DNA of 55,311 nucleotides from a virus. The notes below the pieces were generated by a model that saw only the letters and a list, made by a program, of their open reading frames with translations, made no database searches and was not told where the DNA came from. Below, one piece after another: positions 20,001 through 31,300 of the stretch (its first letter is position 1; every line of letters starts with the position of its first letter). The position numbers were made by a program, and so were the translations under genes. The DNA lies in the IMG/VR virus record IMGVR_UViG_3300044846_001238, positions 1 to 55,311 of that record; one strand, 5' to 3'.

Positions 20001-21639
20001 GAGTCATTTTGCGCTCAGGCTTGCTACCCTTTGCTGGGGCAGCTGGAGCAGCTACAACTGGACTAGCCCATTCAGAGCCAGGCTCTTGCTCGTTAGTGCT
20101 CTCAAGACCTTTTCTCCACTTACGCAATAGCGGGTGGTTGTAAGCTTCTTCTTCTTTTTTTGGCTCTTCTTTTGGCTCTTCTTTTACGTCTCCAGCACTT
20201 TGAAGCCCTTTATCTAGACCAGCTGCTCTTTGAGACTGTACCCACCCAGACCAGTTAAATAGGACATCGTGTAAATCATCCTTAGTCATGGATGGCAAAG
20301 TTTTAGGCATTTGCGCATGAGGCTGGTTAATAGGGGTTCTAGGCTCGCCTAAGATTCCAGAAACATCTAGTGGACGTTCAAAGTCGGTAGCCGGGAGCTT
20401 GTTTACGGTGTCTTCAGGTTGAGTGGACTTTGCTGGGACAACCGATACGTTGCCTTGATCATCAGTAACCTCTACTGTACCGTCGTTGTTGGCTTTGGTG
20501 ATAGTTCCAACTTTTGAAGCATTGCCGTCAATAGCAACTCTTTGACCAGTTTGAGCAAATCGACCTAAAGCATTTCTCATCTGGCTGGTGGCATTTTGCG
20601 AACGTTCTTCAGGACTATAGATATTGTCGTCTGGGTTAATACCAGCGGCGGTCATCGTGTAGTCAACAATGTCCCAATCCATTTCGGAAGCAGCTAGGGC
20701 AACTAGTGCAGCTTCTTCCTCGTCAATCTCCATTATCGAAATTCTCTTAAAAGGCTCTTGGTGGTGTTTAGCAGCGACCACAATAGCCGACTCAGGGTCA
20801 ATAGGGATGTGAGTTTTTTCTACGGTGTCGTAAGGGTCGTCTAGGGCCTTGTCATAAGTCCAGATGTCACCATCAGAGTGACCTAGGGAGTCCCAGCAGC
20901 CATCGTCCCAAACATATACGCTGCCATCTAAATCAATCTTGTATAGGCGGTCAATACCGGACCCATCTAGCCTAACGCGAACCATAAACTCTGGAGCATT
21001 CATCGGGTCTAGATACATAGCCTTATTGAAAGACTCTAGTTCTGGACCAGCAATACCGCTAGCAGTTTTAGCCTTCTTGTTTTCACGTTCTACAATAGCT
21101 GCGGCCCAACGCCAAGCGACGTCACCGCCCCACAAGGCCCACGCGATTCGTCCGTTGCTCGGGAAGTTGTCTTGACCTGGAGACCAACCTTTACCCTGTT
21201 TGTCAACTTCATGACGAGGGAAGTATTTGGCAATGTGGCGGACTTTTCTAATCCCAATTTGTCCACCGCGAGCAAGGGTACGAGCAGTGTTTAAACCTAC
21301 AGGGGTGCCACCACGCTTGTGTTCTTTACGCCATTCCAAAGCTTTTTTAGCTTCGGCTTGAGCTCCCTTAGGGATAGTGTACATTCTGTCTCCGCCAGCG
21401 GTTAAAACAGAGATATTTAGGTCTGTTAGGGCGGATTCAGCTAGCTCTATAGTTACTAGAGGGATGTCTTCTAGTAAGTCTGTGTTCCAATCAGCCATGG
21501 CATAGATATCTGAATATGTACCAGAATCAACCACCATATTGGTTTTAGTGTCAATGACCACGGCACTGTTGTCCAAGCTAAAAAGTGCCAAAGATTCAGA
21601 AGTCCCTACAATGGACAACATTTTTTCTGAATCGTTCAT
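17020..21639 (-). CDS. Large capsid maturation protease polyprotein
   Basis: This 1539-residue protein includes the phage's likely prohead protease. Domains in order: residues ~95-185, a conserved phage domain ('YFPRHEVDKQGKGWSPG', 'GRIAWALWGGDVAWRW'); ~365-400, an 'R-N-A-L-G-R-F-A' module; ~690-770, another actinophage domain ('RGNAEKLRRYW', 'GDWTRCVRQLTKYMGPRSK'); ~800-960, the protease core; ~1020-1170, an associated domain ('RVYGHIAAWN', 'GDWRPIRGGLELVAVC', 'NVPGFPIAR'); ~1245-1290 ('HALPDGSYPIRNVDDLKNA'); then a helical C-terminus starting 'QPRDVQGRF'. It lies directly before the capsid gene. It is much longer than typical proteases, so it probably also contributes internal head proteins. 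ATG start with GGAGG upstream. Confidence 0.82.
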   Translation of the reverse strand: MNDSEKMLSIVGTSESLALFSLDNSAVVIDTKTNMVVDSGTYSDIYAMADWNTDLLEDIPLVTIELAESALTDLNISVLTAGGDRMYTIPKGAQAEAKKALEWRKEHKRGGTPVGLNTARTLARGGQIGIRKVRHIAKYFPRHEVDKQGKGWSPGQDNFPSNGRIAWALWGGDVAWRWAAAIVERENKKAKTASGIAGPELESFNKAMYLDPMNAPEFMVRVRLDGSGIDRLYKIDLDGSVYVWDDGCWDSLGHSDGDIWTYDKALDDPYDTVEKTHIPIDPESAIVVAAKHHQEPFKRISIMEIDEEEAALVALAASEMDWDIVDYTMTAAGINPDDNIYSPEERSQNATSQMRNALGRFAQTGQRVAIDGNASKVGTITKANNDGTVEVTDDQGNVSVVPAKSTQPEDTVNKLPATDFERPLDVSGILGEPRTPINQPHAQMPKTLPSMTKDDLHDVLFNWSGWVQSQRAAGLDKGLQSAGDVKEEPKEEPKKEEEAYNHPLLRKWRKGLESTNEQEPGSEWASPVVAAPAAPAKGSKPERKMTPETSDVQPLYMAIVAEDDPRAVLDLVAIVPASSTSTEPMTYKRENNKWTRDDSILKDFKSATPPPVIPLTSEILNDVLLQVDKSTTTASGVFSADQLLMVLWGPKQEIIDTYSPEFIENLDKNMTFDENFKAVFAMAAAGGLDKNRGNAEKLRRYWTVGKGAAKVRWGTGGDWTRCVRQLTKYMGPRSKGYCALRHKEMTGVWTGDKRNRQLYGRKKGKPSLFSTEYITSTSQVLIAATMTARTEDAKQRVSMTASANDGMGAKFYIPLLIPENVESGDGRKFKKGSIQMRDLPLPLLWQIKTANGHDGSVVVGKIERLERTDRGLGNAYGVLDSGPYAQEVERLIKNGFIRGISADMDQFEATEEQEDFSDSENMEAGKKGNKKDKEISKSKISINKARVMAATIVPKPAFQECFISLIDENPLPYKEDTVIPDGIYVDDADVADAQALVACGIVAGAIPVTPPAEWFNNPKLKQATPLTVDDMGRVYGHIAAWNVDHIGMSYGTKPPRSRSNYSYFHTGVVRTDAGTDVPVGQLTLAGGHASLEASAMDAVKHYDDTGSAIADVHAGEDAYGIWVSGALRPSASPEQIRALRASAPSGDWRPIRGGLELVAVCQVNVPGFPIARARVASGAVMALVAAGAATLAKMKADPIAEMSARIEKLEKFATPKEELQARVASLKSKVDEAKTEFAYISRDDREKLAKKGHALPDGSYPIRNVDDLKNAIQAYGRSKKSDRADVRKHIMKRAHQLNFRHLIPDSFKTASSDAVTASAEKLRSKLEAIKEATFAVEDEVKEIIEEAPNLVEDVVIEELDTPKDESEDRAKFIPGKNQPRDVQGRFRQVLARLKDDLGVAGLQDVVDEVKKVENITGLGNYEEAAQAGQDLLSLLNRLDEGSLNNVSLENVRKTAAELGKVISNLPLPFTNQAQKVRFSDLPPALRNLMETMVERVEKKLGKKDADIATRELKGFMSGSDLYSQSDISSQMARMLRLLT
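18760..19242 (-). other. Prohead protease core domain within the 1539-residue protein
   Basis: Residues ~800-960 include 'GSIQMRDLPLPLLWQIKTANGHDG', where the His of 'NGHDG' (~852) is the candidate catalytic histidine. 'GFIRGISADMDQF' supplies the candidate Ser (~899), and 'ARVMAATIVPKPAF' closes the fold. This layout matches serine maturation proteases of HK97-type heads. It is the most likely enzyme to cut the capsid scaffold and, if the hypothesis is right, the giant polyproteins. Confidence 0.72.
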
Positions 21640-21694
21640 CTTAGATTTTCCTCCGAGGGAATGCGAAAATATGGGTTATTATTTAACAACTTAG

Positions 21695-21901
21695 TTATAT
21701 TTTATCAGTATTGTCTTCAGGGCTATTTTGAGCAATACGAGCTCTTAGCTCATATAAAGCGGCTTTCTGACCAGAGCTGGCATACATAATCAGCTCATCT
21801 TCAGATAGGGTTTTTGGATCTAAAACAACCTCTTTAGACCCACCTTCATAATCTACGATATATCGTATTTTAGTTGGTATTTCTTTATTATTTAATATCA
21901 C
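21695..21901 (-). CDS. Small protein of the 'TLSE-EL-YAS-G' paralogue family (copy 3)
   Basis: This 68-residue protein starts at GTG (21899-21901) with a strong AGGAG site, 11 bases after the 5852-residue gene. Its core 'LDPKTLSEDELIMYASSGQKAALYELRARI' aligns with the 84-residue protein at 39810-40064 ('TLSEEQLDVYASMGAEEAIDELKSRI') and more weakly with the 100-residue protein at 39515-39817. No known family was recognised. The three copies bracket the larger giant gene, which suggests a role linked to it, such as chaperone, tether or regulator. Function not known. Confidence 0.7.
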   Translation of the reverse strand: MILNNKEIPTKIRYIVDYEGGSKEVVLDPKTLSEDELIMYASSGQKAALYELRARIAQNSPEDNTDKI

Positions 21902-21912
21902 GATTTCTCCTA

Positions 21913-22374
21913 CTATTCCGAGTTTCTTACGTTTATTCTATTTTTTATTTCATCTACTAGGGCCTCGTCCATAAATACTCTATCGGAGTACCCTAGTTGG
22001 CTCAGTACAGGCTGTAAGACCAGCCCAGCGTATGATTCAGCAAAATACTCAGACAAGCTGGATAAAGCATAACCATCTAGCATTTCTTTAGCTCTGTTTT
22101 GCATACCAGACTTGATAAGATTTTCAAGAACTACAGAGAGTCTTTCTCCATTTTCAGAGAACGCGTTATCTAGTAAGTGGCCATACTCATGGGCAAGGAC
22201 ATAGGTGAGCTTGTCTTCTTCGCTAACTCTATCTCTTACATTTTTAAATGCCAATTTGTAAACCTGATTTATGTCTAAATCTATTTGATCTTGGTCAGGA
22301 GAGAACATGCCAGCAGCTTTTTTCATTATATAAGATAGATCTTTTAGGTGAATATCCATAGCACCGCCACCAAT
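21913..22374 (-). other. Zincin-like metallopeptidase domain 3 (C-terminal)
   Basis: 'VLAHEYGHLLDN' (H5761) and 'SEYFAESYAG' form a full HExxH plus downstream Glu. It lies after the last P-x-V-D motif, so cleavage there would free it as a ~300-residue protein. Confidence 0.65.
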
Positions 22375-25300
22375 AAAGTACCCGCTATCTAAAATACGTT
22401 TGTGAGCGGCTGTAGCCCTTAAAATGTCCGCGTCTGAAGCATTTTTATTGGAGAAAAGACCATCCTCTAAATGACGCTTAATAGTGGTGCCAGTCTCAGC
22501 GTGCTCGTAAATGTCAGCTTTACCGTGAGCCACAATCAGTGAAACAAGAAGTTTCTGCTCTGAGTGCAGATTTTCAACTTTTTCAGACATAATAGCATTT
22601 AGATTTTGCTTAAAGCTTTCCTCTTCTCCGTAACCAAACTGAGAGAAGAAGTAGTCAGACAAGTCTCTAGTTCCCCAGTCTGAAGGTAAGTTAGGGATTG
22701 GCTTTGCTCTGTGCTCTAAGATTTTTTTAGCTGTTTTTACATCGGCTTTTGTAACATTTTTAAATAGAATTTTATCTGTGGAGCCGACTTTTTTGTCTAC
22801 AGTAGGGCCTTCAGGCGCTTTTGCAGCATCTGCCTCAGCTTTTAAGCTTTCCTGAGTAATTTTTACTAAGTTTTCATAGTATCGCTCGTTATCTTCATCC
22901 ACTAGGAAATCCTTGTAGTCGAGCTTTCTAGTTAAGAAAAGACCATTTTTAGAAGTTAGACGACTCAAAGCCACGTACAGTTGACCAGCAGCAAATGCCT
23001 TGCCATCGGTTCCATCAGCGTTTTGTAGATCTACAATAGCTCTTTCTATAGACAGACCCTGAGATTTGTGGATAGTCATTGCATACGCAGGCAGCATAGG
23101 TATTTGAGTATATTCAGCCAAAACTCCAATACCGCTCTTTTCTACAACCTTACCGGTAAGTTCGTCTATTTGTGTATAGCCTTCTGCGCCTTTAGCCGTA
23201 GACTTACCGTAACCAACCTTAACTCTATTTTTTGTACCGTCTTCTGAAACTATTTCAACAATCGGTAGACCATCGTCTTCGTCAAAATCAACTACAGTAC
23301 CTTGCGTACCATTAGTCCAGCGGTTTGTTTTTCCAGCAAAACCTGCTTCTCTTCTCAAATCTGCATTGTCATTAAGAACAAATATTACTTTTTCACCAAC
23401 GTAATAGGTAATTTTTTCAGGCACGTGTAGATTATCCTCTGTGAATGCAGACTTACCTTCTCCTGTAAATGTGCCTTCAAACTCTATCCCCAGAGCACCA
23501 GATTGCTGAAGTTTTCTAACTTCTACTTCATTAATTGATCGAGCTCTTTCGTTAGTTAGAACTAGACGAATAATTCCTCTATCCAAAATTTCTTTAGGAA
23601 CTTCAACATTTGATTCATTGAAGTACGCTAGTTCGCTCGCAGTTACTTGGGCTTTAGGAATTTTTTGAAGAGCTTCAGCATATGGTTTATCTTTTTCTTG
23701 ACGTCTGTTTTTTGTCAACATGTAGGCTAGAGGATTAGACACTCCAAGAACGTTAGATTTATACCATCTGTAGCCGCCATATTCTGACAGCATATAGTTG
23801 TGCTTATCTCTATCAAATTTAGAAGCCTTGATACGTGCTAACTTTTTATTTTCGGTCTCTTGTTGGTTTTTATCAGCAAAGCTAAGATCGTCTATTTCCT
23901 TCAAATCAGCTTCAAGTTTAGCCTGCTTATTTGGAGACCAAGCTTCCACCGGAGGCAGCTGATTGTCATCTCCAAATGCTACTACTTTTACTCCACCAAA
24001 AGGCTTTTGGTTGTTTCTAGCAACCCTAAGAGATAAATCTATAAGCTCCATAGTATTAGCGTCTACCATTGAAATTTCATCGATTGTAAGGATATCTGCG
24101 TCTCTAAAAAGTCTAAGTCTCTTTGTATCTCTTCTCAACTCTCTAATGAAAAAATCTAAGGTAGAAATTTGTTGGCCAGGATTTTCTGGATCTTCTTGAG
24201 TAAACCCCTCAGCCACAATTACGTTAGGATTTATTCGGAAAACTGAGTGAATAGTGGCACTTTTTCCCTCTCCAACATTGTGAGCAGCTACTCCTGTAGA
24301 TGCTACAGAAATAATATTTTTTCTAGGTTCTAGCTCAAATATCAATCTCCTAAGAACGGTTGACTTACCTGTACCAGCACCTCCAGTTATTAGCAGTAGA
24401 GATCCTGGAAGTAGTCCTGTATCTATAAAGCTAATTAAGTCTCTAGTTTCTTCATCGTCATCAATGATTTCAGTTTGTTCGCCGTACGGGCTACCGTCTA
24501 AGTTAGAATTAGGAGTGTAGTTTTCTAGTTTATCCTTAGTTTCTTGCTTCAGTCCCTGAGGCACATTAATTCCAGAAATTGGTTCATTGTTTTCTATACG
24601 CTTCTGAAGTCTTTTTGCCCTAAGAATTTCTAGATAGTCAGAAGCTGTTCCAGCTGTAGCCATTGCCAGTGAATTTAAAATTATGTCTCTTTCTTCATCT
24701 GAAATGTAAGAGTTGTTGTAGCCGCTAATCTCGCTCAAAATATCGATAATTTCACGTACTTCTTCTATTGAAGGTTTACTAATAGGGTTCTGGCTGTCTG
24801 GTATAGGAGTAGGCCCATTTACTTTTCTATCTACGCTAGGAACGCCATTTCGGTTTTTATTTTCCTCATACAACTGACGGAAAGACATCCTGCCCTTAAC
24901 TATTGGACGTTCAGCAGGAGGCGGAGTAGCCGGGGCGGCCGGAGTCGCAGGTCTAGCTGGAGTGACTGGAGTGGTGGTAGCTGGAGCAGAGTCGGTTGAT
25001 TCTGGAGCAGGACCTAGTTGCGCTCTTACATTCTTAGTTAGAACCATTTTTTTAAGTTTGCCAGAATCTTCTAATATACTTCTTCTTCTCTGGCTAAGTT
25101 TTAGTAGGCTCTTGTACATATCTTCAATACCAGAATTAGTTTGGAATTTACCATCAACAGCAGTAGACATTGAAGTATAGAATTCTGTACTCAAAAAACC
25201 TTTGCTATACAAAGAGTTTAGCAGGAGTGTTATTTTATCAACTGTACTAGGATTCGGCTTCATATCGTTTGAAAGGTAGGCTGGCTCTGAACCAATAGTT

Positions 25301-28300
25301 TCTCTTTGGTGTTGAATAGGCACTAAATCTGTTACAGGGACTTCGTAGAAGTCGTAGGATTTATTGCCATCCTTGTCAATATTGGTCAACACTGCAAGCT
25401 CTACTACACCAGGAGATATAAATTTACTGATACGCCCCTTTTTACCACCCTTAGTCCAAACAAAGAACATAGATTCTGCAACAATAAAGGACTGTCCTCC
25501 AGATTTAACAAAAGATTCAGTAACATCTTCTAGGTCCTCGATAGACCTTAGCTCGGCTTCATACTGTCTTAGATCGTTGTATGGATCCTCATCATTTATC
25601 GATATGCTACCGCTAGTTAGATATATTTTACCGGAGGCGTCAAAATTAAATCTTCCGTCAATAAGCTGCGTTTCTCTCACGGCGTCCATGTCTGGGTCGT
25701 CGGCTATGCCAGCAAAACGTACTACAATAACTTTTCCTGTAGGAGTTCCGTCTTTTTCTTGATACTCATCTAGCACTTGGTAAATCTGACCAGTAACACT
25801 GTCTTTAACCAGTCTACCCATAAGTTTAGAGATTTCATCCATGTCAGGAGAAAGTCCTTCAACGCCAGACTTTAGAACAACTCTATCGCGTAGAGGGTCT
25901 ACAATAGGGGCGTCTTCTAGTCTAGTAACCAAGTCATCATTGTTAAACACAAAATAAGGGTTGACGTGCATTGGCCACTCTTTAGAGCTGAATGGAACGT
26001 TTGACCGTGACCACTCCTTACCCACTACCTTTGGAGATAGGTATTCGCTTGATTCAAACTCACCAGTTATTACTCTGGTCGGGATGTGAGTCAACCCTAT
26101 ACGCTTCGCTGCTTCAACGTGGTGGTTGCCGTCGGCTACAACAGACTGTCCAGTTTTTGGATTATAGTAAACAACAACAGGATCAGAGAATCCCTTATTG
26201 GCGTTGATTTTTTCAATAAGTTCTTGAACTCTATCTTCGTTAACTTCATTACCAGCAATCGAGCTTAAAGTTTCAACTGATACAGCACCAACTACGCTAT
26301 TGTTTGGACCAAGACCTCCGCCAGTAGATGAAGAGTAGTCCTTTGATCCATTAAATACAGGGTTATTTAGGTACTCAGAGGCAACCTGAGCAATCAGGTC
26401 TTCTTCTATAGAGTCTCTGTTGTCAGGGTTAAAGTTTATTCTAGTTCGCTCTCCAAAACTTTGAGATGTCTGTCCAGCTAAAAGGGCGGGGTCTGCTATA
26501 GGGCTTACGTTAGACGGGTTTAAGCCGCTTTCAGAGTTAGTAAACGCAGGGAGCCCTAGGTGGTTTTTCGGGTTCTGATCTACTGAACGTGCCCATGCAT
26601 CTTCTTGAACAGTCTGCTCAGTACCAAAACGTAAATACTTAGTGCTATTCTGCTTAGCAAACGCCAGCATAGCTGTAGCAAGGCCTCTACGACGGTAAGC
26701 ACCGTCAACTTTAGTACCTTGGATTTCAAGTTCTCCGCGATCTAAAGTTCCACCCGCTATGTGGTTTCTAATCTTTAATTGACCAGCTGAATTCTTGATC
26801 AGGTCATTTAGAGTAGAGTCAAAGCCGACAAAGTCACCTAAAGTTTGGTTTGGCTTAGATACAAAGACATAAGCTGATTCTGAAACATCGTCAGCAGGAT
26901 TTGACGGCTCGCTAGAAACATATGCAATTTGGTAAGTATTTCCAGACGCATCCGTGTAGGAACCAACCACAAAATTGTTGTTAAACTTTGAATCACTAGA
27001 AGCGTATCTTAGTGGTACGAACGGCTTATCAGTCTGCCATCTACGGAAAGACCCTGGCTCGGTTGAGGTAACAATGCTGTCGAAAATAGTGTCTACAGTT
27101 TGACGAGGATTGTTTTTAGGGTAAGAGAAGAACTTAGCGTTGTATAGGTCATTTACAGTGGACGCGTAGGCAGCGTATCTGTAGAAGTTTTCTGATGAAG
27201 GGTTTTTAAGATACCTAGCTTTAGTTCCTTCAGCTAAGGTATAAGCCATGAATAGGACTTCATCGAAATCTGCATCTACTGGAAGTCCATAAGGATCTAA
27301 GCCATTAGAGTAGAATGCTGACCTACGACCATAAGTGTAAAGATCTGAATTAGCATCACGACTCTTCGCAGCCCTAGGGAATCTAGGAGAAGGAGATTCC
27401 ATCTTATCGACGCTAGCTAGGTCGCTTCCAGTCTTGTCGGTCTTAAGCATAGGGCTTAGTGTGGTGACTAGAGGGTCTAGGTATTGTAGGAATCTCTTGA
27501 TTTCTGGGTGGCCATCGGTTGTCTGACCATTGCGCATAAGTAGGTAGCCAGCTCTTACAAACTCAGCGAAACTCTCTTTAATGCTTTCATTACCGTACAC
27601 GCTAACAGGGTGTTTATCATCACTACTGTATAGAGGGAACTTGGACTCAAACTCTTTAAATCTCTCGTCATGCTTACCCTTGCCATTTATATCTTGACCC
27701 AAGAAAACCTTAGCTAGTCCGTGGCCCAAGTACTCGTGGATTAAAGTATTTAATATACCTTTTTCTGGAATAGGTTTTTTAAAGTTATTTCTAGGGTTTT
27801 CTTCGTGCTTAGCGGTAGTGTTTAAGACTATGTGCATTTGAGTCTTGCTTTGGTTTAGTACGTTAAAACCTTCATACTTGTCGTTTAAAAATTCACCAGC
27901 CATGGTAAAAGTGTTACTTTCAGCGAGAGTAACAATAACAGGCATACCACCCATGTCATTAAATCTATTTAGCTCTTTTAGCTCATTAACGATGCTTGAA
28001 AGAATTTCTGGCGTAACCGACCCATCTTTAGTTCTAATGTGGATGTTAGTTTCCGGTACTTCAAATACCCTGTATGTACGGCTATCTTTCCTTTGAGCCT
28101 CGATTATTGGATCAAGTCTGTTTCTAACTTGAGCCAGAACAAGAGCTTGCTGCTCTGAGCTAAGGTTTGCAAAGTCTTCCTCACTTACACCAGCAACAGA
28201 AGAATATCTTGCAGCCACTTTATCGTCAGATAGGTTTGGAAGATAGCCAGCAGATTCATCTGTTTCTCTTAACCAAGCGCCCCAAGTGCCGTTGTTTGCA

Positions 28301-31300
28301 TTAGTAGCATTTTCAAACTGCTTAAGCTCTTCTTCTGTTTTTTCAATCAAGTCTGGAATTTCTTGATTGCCAACCTTAGCAACGATTCTTCTAGGCTGTA
28401 TGCCACCTTCTCCAAAGAAAGGACCCTTTTTATCTAGTCTTAGCGGATCGATTCGTCCGTCTTCTTTGGCTTTTTCGATAAAGTTTTTAAAGTCTTGTGA
28501 CGCAGGTTTAGTATCAGTAAGAATGCTGTAGCCCAAGTCTGCCATATGCTCAGCAAAGTTTTCTGACATATTTTCTTCGGCATATAGTGTTAACTCAGAA
28601 TTTTTAAATTCTTCGATAAAGTCTTTTCTAGCTTGGCCGCCTAAAGCTACTTCGTCATACACGTGACCGTACTCGTGAGCAAGAGTAAATACAGCGTCAT
28701 CGATAGTGCCTTCAACACCTTGTCTAGGATCTTTCCCTGTTCTACCGATAGTTGATGAAGAAATACCTATGTGTGCTAGTTTATCTGTAACTACAGCGGC
28801 ACCAACAATAGTACCCTGATTCAAAAGTTCGAGTTGCTCTGGAGAGTAGATACTTACTCTAAGCTCTCTACCATCTAATGGAAGCTCTTTTTGTAGTTTC
28901 ACTGCAGCACGTAAAAGACCCGGAGCTTTTAGAGTCTCATCAGCTGAGTAAGTTAAACTAACGTTACCCTCTCTAATAGTTTTTGTTTTACCACGCTTTT
29001 TAAGACTCTGACTCCACGCGTAGTATAGGTCTCTTTCTCTACTACGAATTGCAGCTATCTTAGGGTCATTAGATAGTATGAACTCATAGCTTTCTTTAAC
29101 GCTTGGGATAAGTCCACGATCTACTAAATAGGTTCTAAATCCCCTATCTTTTTCGATGTCACTAAAACTCTTACGATTTCTTATGTGATCGTTGAAGTAC
29201 TCGTTTACTTTTTTTAGCTCTTCAAAGTAGTTCGGCTCGCCTTTTAACTTTTCTAGTTTATTAGACATGATTCTTGCTTTAGTCTTAGATACTCCATAAT
29301 GCACCATAAGGTCGTACATGTCGGTTTTAGAAGTTAGAATGTTGATTAAATCATCGGTGTCTTTTTCAGTAGTTACTGGGTTACCAGATTCTAAAATTTG
29401 AATTGGTTCGCCTGCTTCAGAAAGTTTTTGAAGCTCGTTGATGTTGTCAAGTAGCTCACGAATTCTAGCTCTTTCTTCTGGAAGATAGTCAGACAAATCA
29501 ACAGAAAGTCGGTCAGAAGGTAGCTGTTCTGGTACCACTGTAGTTGGAGGTGGCGTTGGGGTAGGGGTTACGGCCGGAGGCTGGTCTCCAGGTTCTTCGG
29601 CAGCTGGAGTAGCAGCTTGCCCTGGCTGCTCATCGGAGTCGTTTATTGCAACTTCTGAAGGTTTTTCTTCTTCGTAAACTGCAACTAGAGCATTTAGTTT
29701 TACAGTTAGGGTTTCAGAAGAGCCATCTTCATAATCTACAGAAAGTTTTACAAACCCTGCATTTTTTCTGTCTATAGATTTAATAATTCCATAAACGTCT
29801 GAGTCTTTAGCTCTGATTCTGTCGCCAATTGATAAGTCTTTAGCTCTCTTACTTACTTCAAACTCTCTAAGTCCGCCATTCTGAGGCTCCCCGTTTGGAA
29901 CGGTGTTTGAAGATCTAGCAGGTACAAACGTTGCCTTAGATTTTTCTAGAGCCTTTTTGATGTCAGGGTCTTTTCCAGAACGAGCATCGCTCAAAATACT
30001 TGCAATATACTCTTCAGCTTGACCTCTAGTCATGTTTTGGACTGGAGCAATGATTTCTTTAATTTTTTCTTCTGGAACTTCAAGTTTTCTTAGGTCAGGA
30101 GCGAAACCTTCAGGCTTGTATCCAGGGTTAGTTTTAGGGTTTAAGCTCTTTTGCTTGTCTGTAGCAGGAGTGGCAGATCCGATTGCCTTGAGATAAGAAA
30201 TTAGGTCTTTATCTGCTTGCTGCGCAATCTTATCAAAATCTAGGAACCTGTGCCCAAGAGCATTTGTAGATTCTTTTTCTGGGTTTTTGATTAGCCAATC
30301 TAGAATATTGTTTAGAATTCTAGATGCATCGTAAGCATCTGCGTCAGCTCGGTGCCAACCAGTCGGCTCTAGGCCAAAGAATTTCAAAACATCTTCTAGT
30401 TTTGCGCTAGCTCTAAAGTGAGCAGGGTTGTTAGGGTCAACATCTTCGGACTTCATTCCGTCTTTTTGACGCTTAGGTGCGTCTAACTCTACTGGCTTGC
30501 CCTTACTATCGTCTGCATTATATTTAGGTAGGGCGGTGTTGACAAAGTCTAGAGTGTCAATAGCACCAAGAACATCTAGAGATAGGCCGTTACGGTCTAA
30601 GGCTTCTTCAAGAACGCTAATGTCAAAGTTTGCATTGTGGGCAAGAAGAATGGCATCCGCGCCTATAAATTTAATAAACTCTTCTAGAACTTCTTTTTCG
30701 CTCTTTTGCTGGTCAAGCCACTCTTTGTCAATCTTTACAAACTCGCCGGTAGGGTTGCCGTTTTCGTCTAATACTGGACGCTCTAGATTCTTTGCTGACC
30801 ACTCACTCATCACCACGCCATCTTCTTGACGAATAAACTGATTAAAGAATATTTGCTCCCCGTTAGCGCCTTTCTTAGATGCACCAAGCTGGACAATTCT
30901 GTTTCCAGGTTTAAGTTGCCCGTCATAGCTTGACATACCAGTAGATTCAATATCGAAAGGAGTAACGTTAGAGTTGTCTAAAAAGTCTTGAATACCCTGA
31001 ACCCCACCGGTTTTATATGCCTGAGCGATGCGAGCTTGAAGAGCTGCGCCTCTAAATGCACCGCCCTTAGGGGCATAGGCAGGTCTACCGTCAGCGTTAA
31101 AGTTGTCCATGGTCTGAGGTAGAGACGGGGTGCCGGTTTGTGCGCCTAGGTTGCTAGGCTTAGGGGCGGCTGCAGGCTTTTCCTTTGTAACCTCTTCAGT
31201 TGTAGGCTTTTCTGCGGCTGGCTTTTCTTCTGTAGTAGCTGGAGTAGCTTGCTGCTTCCCTCCAAATCTTCTAATAAACTCATTAAGTATAGAGTCTATT

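Noticed and set aside
25364-25762. Plus-strand ORF of 132 residues
   Set aside because: Antisense to the giant gene; no ribosome site or family-like text.
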